From positions 1-64,000 of the forward strand of contig JABIWH010000040.1 in NCBI GenBank assembly GCA_018701215.1: 64,000 bases of DNA, written 5' to 3'. Positions 60,450-64,000 of the stretch are shown here, piece by piece. A program made the position numbers and the translations under genes. Every line of letters begins with the position of its first letter. The first letter of the stretch is position 1. The notes under the pieces are model-generated. The model had not been told where the DNA came from. It worked only from the letters and a program-made list of their open reading frames with translations, and did not search any database. Source of the DNA: Rhodospirillaceae bacterium. Its GTDB lineage: Bacteria > Pseudomonadota > Alphaproteobacteria > GCA-2731375.

Positions 60450-61096
60450 GGTGTCTGCTTCACGGTCTGGAAAATCGGTAGTGCGGGATAGGCGATGGTG
60501 GCGGTGATGAATTGGTTGCGGTCCTGAAAACGCTGCATGGAGGGTGCCGATTCTGCCACCGGATTATTCCACCACCGGGACGCTTCCCAAACGGATAAAT
60601 TGGCATAGCGGGTTAACAACAGAGTCTTGCTGTCGAGCGCGGCAACTTCACGGCTGCGGAAGAAGCCGCAGATATTAACGTCGAAAACCTCTTCCATATT
60701 GGGCCAGGCGGCTTCGGAGAGATCGCAGAACGGCTGCCAGTCCGCCACCGGCACATCGAACCAGCGGAACACATAGACACCTTCATAAGTGGGCGGCGCA
60801 TCATCCGTGGGCCGCACCGTGGCCTCCATCATCTGCCGGTCCGAGCCCGTGACCGGCCCGTCCGACAGCATATGGGGCGGCGGCACCGAGTGGGCCGTGG
60901 CCTCGTCCGGCCAGGCGGTGATGGCAAAGCCTTCATCCCGCGCCAGGCCCAGACCGACCAGGCTGCGCCAACAGCCGAACAGCTTGCCGCCGTGGGCTTG
61001 TGCCCGCGCCGCGAAGACCGTCCTGACCGCGTCCGCATCGCTCTGCAAGGCTCTTTGCCGGGTGTCATAGCGGCAATATTCGAATATTTTGAACAT
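60446..61096 (-). CDS. Hypothetical protein, possible dimeric alpha-beta barrel
   Basis: A 216-residue soluble protein with many aromatic residues: MFKIFEYCRYDTRQRAL, AHGGKLFGCWRSLVGL, VYVFRWFDVPVADWQPFCDL and MEEVFDVNICGFFR. The beta-alpha-beta repeats suggest a duplicated ferredoxin-like (NIPSNAP/EthD-type) fold, but I cannot name the family with confidence. It starts just after a 17-codon minigene. It precedes the 2-hydroxyacid dehydrogenase gene, and both are divergent from the HpaB-like gene. Confidence 0.6.
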   Translation of the reverse strand: MFKIFEYCRYDTRQRALQSDADAVRTVFAARAQAHGGKLFGCWRSLVGLGLARDEGFAITAWPDEATAHSVPPPHMLSDGPVTGSDRQMMEATVRPTDDAPPTYEGVYVFRWFDVPVADWQPFCDLSEAAWPNMEEVFDVNICGFFRSREVAALDSKTLLLTRYANLSVWEASRWWNNPVAESAPSMQRFQDRNQFITATIAYPALPIFQTVKQTP

Positions 61097-61101
61097 GCGC
61101 C

Positions 61102-61155
61102 CTAGCTCTCCTGGTATTTACGGATATGCTCGGATACCCAGTCCCACTGCTTCAT
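61102..61155 (-). CDS. Possible 17-residue leader peptide or gene remnant
   Basis: ATG 61155 to TAG 61102 encodes MKQWDWVSEHIRKYQES. GAGGGA lies 5 bases before the ATG, and the stop is 5 bases before the next gene's start, where its GGAG also serves that gene. It could be a translated leader that couples translation. It also looks like the end of a longer protein, so a remnant is possible. No further support. Confidence 0.3.
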   Translation of the reverse strand: MKQWDWVSEHIRKYQES

Positions 61156-61222
61156 CGGATCCCTCGGATGTAGGCTTGAGGTTGGTATTGCTGTTGGGAT
61201 CGATGTTGATTTTGAGGGAACT

Positions 61223-61264
61223 ATAGCGCCTTTTGGCAGAAAAATAGCGCCTTTTGGCAGAAAA
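61223..61264. repeat. Perfect 21-bp tandem duplication in a divergent promoter region
   Basis: Two identical 21-bp units beginning ATAGCGCCTTTTGGCAG lie at 61223-61243 and 61244-61264. Each contains the inverted repeat GCC-TTTT-GGC. The pair ends 13 bases before the ATG of the HpaB-like gene and lies between two divergent transcription units. Confidence 0.9.
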
Positions 61265-61277
61265 TAGGGGGAAAGCC

Positions 61278-62750
61278 ATGCTCAAGACCGGATCGCAACA
61301 CAGCCGATCATTGCAGGACGGACGCCAGGTCTATCTTGATGGCGGCGTCGTTGACGATGTCACCACAGATCCGGCTTTTCGCAACTTGGTCGCCTCGGTC
61401 GGGCAGCTCTATGATTTTCAGAGCCGGCCCGAGAACCTGGATCTGATGACTTTCGAGACCCCCGATGCTGACGGCGGTAGCGGGGGTCGGGCCAACCGGA
61501 TCTGGCAGCTGCCTAATTCCTATGAAGACTTGGTCACCCGGCGCAAGGCTCTGGTCGCCTGGACCGAGCTGCATGGCGGCTTCCTGGGCCGGGCGCCCGA
61601 TCATGTCGCATCCTGCATCGCGGGCATGTACATGGGCCGGGAGGTCTTCGAAGCACATGACCCAGCCCGCGCCGCCGCCCTGGGCGACTATTACCGCTTT
61701 GCCCGCGATAACGAGCTGTACCTGACCTATGTCATTATTAATCCGCAAGCCGACCGCTCGAAAGCGGCCCACGAACAGCGGGGCGAATTTCTCACCGCCG
61801 GCGTCGTGGATCAGGACGCAGAGGGCATTACCGTGCATGGCGCCAAGATGCTGGCCACTGCCGGCATCGTCGCCAACGAAGTCTTCGTCACCTGCATCCA
61901 GCCGCTGCAGCCGGGCGACAAGAAATACGCCCTGTCCTTTGCCGTGCCGATGAACGCCAAGGGCCTGAAGACCCTGTCGCGGAAATCTTATGAGGCCCAG
62001 GCGCCCAGCGAATTCGACAATCCGCTGTCACATCGCTTCGACGAGAACGACGCGGTGCTGTTCTTTGATAACGTCAAGGTGCCCTGGGAGCGGGTCTTCA
62101 TCAATCAGGACGTGGAAATGTGCCAGAAGCAGTTCCACGCCACCCCGGCGCATGTCTATCAAAACTATCAGGCCCAGGTGCGCCTGAGTGTGAAGATGAA
62201 ATTCCTGATCGGTCTGGGCCACAAAATTACCGAGACCAACGGCACCACGAATTTTCCCCAGGTCCGCGAAACCCTGGGTCAACTGGCCGCCCATGGCGCC
62301 ATGGTCGAGGCCATGGTGCTGGCGATGGAAACAAAGGGCAGCGCCTGGGGTGATTACTTCGTGCCCGACCGGCACACCCTGTATGCCGCCCAGGTGCTGA
62401 CCCAACAGCTGTATCCTCAGATCATGGCCACGTTGCGGGATTTGGCGGGCGGCGGCATGATCATGCTGCCATCATCGGTGGCGGATTTCACCAATCCAGA
62501 GCTGCGCACTCTGATCGGCATCACCCAGCAGTCCCCCGCCATGGGCTCGGAAGATCGGGTGAAATTTTTCAAGCTGGCCTGGGACGCGGTGGGTTCCGAG
62601 TTTGCCTCGCGCCATACCCAGTACGAGATGTTCTACGCCGGCGCCACCTTCGTGACCAAGAACCACAGTTACCGTACCTACGATTGGGAGCACGGCAAAG
62701 GCCTGGTCGATCGTATACTGAACAGCTATAGCCTGGACGATGAGATCTAA
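61278..62750 (+). CDS. 4-hydroxyphenylacetate 3-hydroxylase family (HpaB-like) monooxygenase
   Basis: A 490-residue FADH2-dependent monooxygenase of the HpaB/acyl-CoA dehydrogenase-like fold, which hydroxylates phenols with reduced flavin from a separate reductase. Recognised: KALVAWTELHGGFLGRAPDH, GAKMLATAGIVANEVFVTC, AVLFFDNVKVPWERVFINQD, and QVRLSVKMKFLIGLGHKI. The ATG at 61278 has AGGGGG about 6 bases upstream; a longer frame passes through the tandem repeat. No HpaC-type reductase gene is seen nearby. A cupin gene follows in the same direction. Confidence 0.88.
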   Translation: MLKTGSQHSRSLQDGRQVYLDGGVVDDVTTDPAFRNLVASVGQLYDFQSRPENLDLMTFETPDADGGSGGRANRIWQLPNSYEDLVTRRKALVAWTELHGGFLGRAPDHVASCIAGMYMGREVFEAHDPARAAALGDYYRFARDNELYLTYVIINPQADRSKAAHEQRGEFLTAGVVDQDAEGITVHGAKMLATAGIVANEVFVTCIQPLQPGDKKYALSFAVPMNAKGLKTLSRKSYEAQAPSEFDNPLSHRFDENDAVLFFDNVKVPWERVFINQDVEMCQKQFHATPAHVYQNYQAQVRLSVKMKFLIGLGHKITETNGTTNFPQVRETLGQLAAHGAMVEAMVLAMETKGSAWGDYFVPDRHTLYAAQVLTQQLYPQIMATLRDLAGGGMIMLPSSVADFTNPELRTLIGITQQSPAMGSEDRVKFFKLAWDAVGSEFASRHTQYEMFYAGATFVTKNHSYRTYDWEHGKGLVDRILNSYSLDDEI

Positions 62751-62770
62751 TAGAAGCAGGGGACAATACA

Positions 62771-63151
62771 ATGGCCGTAACCAAGGCACATAAGGAATTT
62801 TACGCTGTCGATTTCGGCGACGGCTGGGAAACTCCGGCGGGATACCCCGACGGCATCCAGCAGAAAATACTGGCCGGTTCGCTTGATGAGGCAGCTCGTC
62901 TGGGCAGCCGGACGCGTCTGTTGCGTTTCCAACCCGGTGTCTTCACCACCGAACCTTTCGTGCACGAGCACTGGGAGGAGGTCTATCTGGTTTCGGGCGA
63001 TCTGACGGTCGGCAACGACGCCAACGGCCTGGGCGGCGAGCCGTTCCAGGCCAACACCTATGCCTGCCGCCCGCCCGGCGCACCGCATGGTCCGTTCAAA
63101 TCAAATGGCGGCTGCGTGCTGTTCGAGATCCACTATTTCGACCCGGCCTAG
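62771..63151 (+). CDS. Small cupin protein
   Basis: A 126-residue single cupin barrel. FVHEHWEEVYLVSGDLTVG carries the metal motif (His-x-His-x-x-Glu), and RPPGAPHGPFKSNGGCVLFEI carries the second motif His. It resembles cupins linked to aromatic or ChrR-type anti-sigma proteins. It lies 20 bases after the HpaB-like gene on the same strand, so it may act in the same pathway, perhaps as a dioxygenase or metal-binding accessory protein. Confidence 0.85.
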   Translation: MAVTKAHKEFYAVDFGDGWETPAGYPDGIQQKILAGSLDEAARLGSRTRLLRFQPGVFTTEPFVHEHWEEVYLVSGDLTVGNDANGLGGEPFQANTYACRPPGAPHGPFKSNGGCVLFEIHYFDPA

Positions 63152-63294
63152 GCGATAACGGCATTGAGCCGGCCGATCGACCCGATGCCCGCTCTACCCC
63201 TGACAGCATGCATCTTATCAGTAAATTCCAACGGGCCGCATTCGACTTGAAGCGAGCATGGTGCGGAAAGTGAAAACCATGGAGGTAATATTGA

Positions 63295-63999
63295 TTAGCG
63301 GAGAACCCAATCGCAACCGCTAACACTTTCCGGCGGGACACACATAGCATTGCCGTATAAGTACTGGTTCCGATTTCGATCTTCGGGTGCGCAACGCTTC
63401 ACGCAAAGTAGATCGAAAGCGCAATCGGCGGTACTGCGACAAGGGGCGTACAGGTTATACAAACAATCGCGAAAGGGCACCTCGATCGAATGGGTTATTT
63501 CGGTCCCGTTCGGTAGCGTGAGCCTCGCCGTATTGATGCGATTCGTAATCTCTCCTGGGACGTCGCACGTAAGCCTATTGACTGTTCTGACCGAAACGCC
63601 CGTAATTCCGGTCGGCAGGCCGTTAAAGGTGCAACTCACAGTCTGCCCGGAAATGCTGCAGCCCGGTCCTTGTGCGGCTAACAGGTCGAATGGGAATGGG
63701 ATGGCATCGCGGAGCGAGAATGGGCCGGCGCGCCATGGACCGGGATTCTCGACCAAAATCCGAAAGAGAGCAATGCCGCCCGGTTCCGCAAAGTCCGTAA
63801 CCAATTCCTTGGTAATCGAAAGATTTTGAAGTTTCAGATCACTACAGTGTCGCAGAATTAGGATGTCAGAGGAGCCTGCACGGGCAGATTGCGGGGCGCC
63901 TGGCAAAGGAATATCGAGAAAATCGGACCTGGTCTCCAATCCCAAGAAGACACACGCGTCCGATCCGAGTGCCAGGCTGTAGCCGGCATCGAACCCCTC
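63295..63999 (-). CDS. Cys-rich exported protein with DUF11-like domain (partial)
   Basis: The frame continues past the right edge of the window, so the start is not seen; at least 235 residues are visible. It contains a DUF11-like repeat, ALFRILVENPGPWRAGPFSL, then CSISGQTVSCTFNGLP and SVRTVNRLTCD. A C-terminal Cys-rich tail follows with at least eight Cys (LYAPCRSTADCAFDLLCVKR, then AMCVPPESVSGCDWV). This suggests a disulfide-stabilised secreted or surface protein. The 143-bp region before it holds no obvious gene. Confidence 0.75.
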   Translation of the reverse strand, partial: EGFDAGYSLALGSDACVFLGLETRSDFLDIPLPGAPQSARAGSSDILILRHCSDLKLQNLSITKELVTDFAEPGGIALFRILVENPGPWRAGPFSLRDAIPFPFDLLAAQGPGCSISGQTVSCTFNGLPTGITGVSVRTVNRLTCDVPGEITNRINTARLTLPNGTEITHSIEVPFRDCLYNLYAPCRSTADCAFDLLCVKRCAPEDRNRNQYLYGNAMCVPPESVSGCDWVLR

Positions 64000-64000
64000 A

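Noticed and set aside
1..64000. CRISPR array, rRNA genes, intact prophage
   Set aside because: No spacer-repeat array, rRNA-like sequence or phage gene cluster was found by reading; only short repeats and one IS end were seen.

Overview
The window is chromosomal DNA from an alphaproteobacterium, most likely of the Rhodospirillales type. This rests on the high GC content, DUF2336 and DUF1465 proteins (both largely alphaproteobacterial), an ArsR-methyltransferase fusion heading a metF-metH operon, a RpoH-type promoter with a ROSE-like leader on a small heat-shock gene, and typical alphaproteobacterial tRNA-Gly(CCC) and tRNA-Val(GAC). The species is not identifiable by eye.

Layout. 0-1.5 kb: the end of an insertion-sequence transposase, then an orphan protein with a lysozyme/transglycosylase-like C-terminus. 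1.8-6.4 kb: an operon-like set in which a PAS-GAF-GGDEF diguanylate cyclase sits between two DUF2336 paralogues. 6.4-10.1 kb (minus strand): TrkH, a class III CoA-transferase and a radical SAM protein. 10.2-13.7 kb: a ~100-bp palindromic repeat, tRNA-Gly, a 2-hydroxyacid dehydrogenase, a MaoC-like protein, a threonine aldolase and YaaA. 13.9-14.9 kb: a SelW-like selenoprotein gene with an in-frame UGA, beside a TerB/J-domain protein. 15.0-23.7 kb: a fused 5-oxoprolinase/hydantoinase, its winged-helix neighbour, two transporters, an SDR, an esterase, a structured RNA leader or sRNA with a very strong terminator, and a cupin gene. 23.8-29.2 kb: the methionine-cycle operon (ArsR-methyltransferase, metF, metH), translationally coupled throughout.

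29.3-34 kb: an enolase-superfamily enzyme, Hsp20, DUF1465, L31 and an ABC exporter. 33.8-39.5 kb (minus strand): efp and suhB, then an OmpA-like protein with a TonB-like Pro/Lys/Ala spacer, a MotA/TolQ/ExbB-like channel and a MotB-like coiled-coil/OmpA rod, which together look like an ion-driven trans-envelope machine. 39.7-48.1 kb: RidA, an MBL hydrolase, a PA14-like exported protein, tRNA-Val, pyridoxal kinase, glcDEF, L36 and a methyltransferase. 48.3-58 kb: a large SAM-cyclase-ATPase-TPR protein, split hydantoinase A/B subunits, an NMT1-like ligand-binding protein and an aldehyde dehydrogenase. 58-64 kb: an anchored unknown protein, a second copy of the ~100-bp repeat, a tiny secreted Cys-rich peptide gene, and two diverging transcription units (2-hydroxyacid dehydrogenase plus unknown; HpaB-like monooxygenase plus cupin) separated by a perfect 21-bp tandem repeat. 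A Cys-rich DUF11-like exported protein runs off the right edge.

The strongest unusual signals are the UGA-containing SelW-like gene with a SECIS-like hairpin, the two-copy palindromic repeat with base-pair-preserving differences, the mini Cys-rich secreted peptide next to one copy, the structured RNA at 22.84-23.05 kb, and the ROSE-like thermosensor. No CRISPR array, rRNA operon, intact prophage or recognisable defence island was seen.
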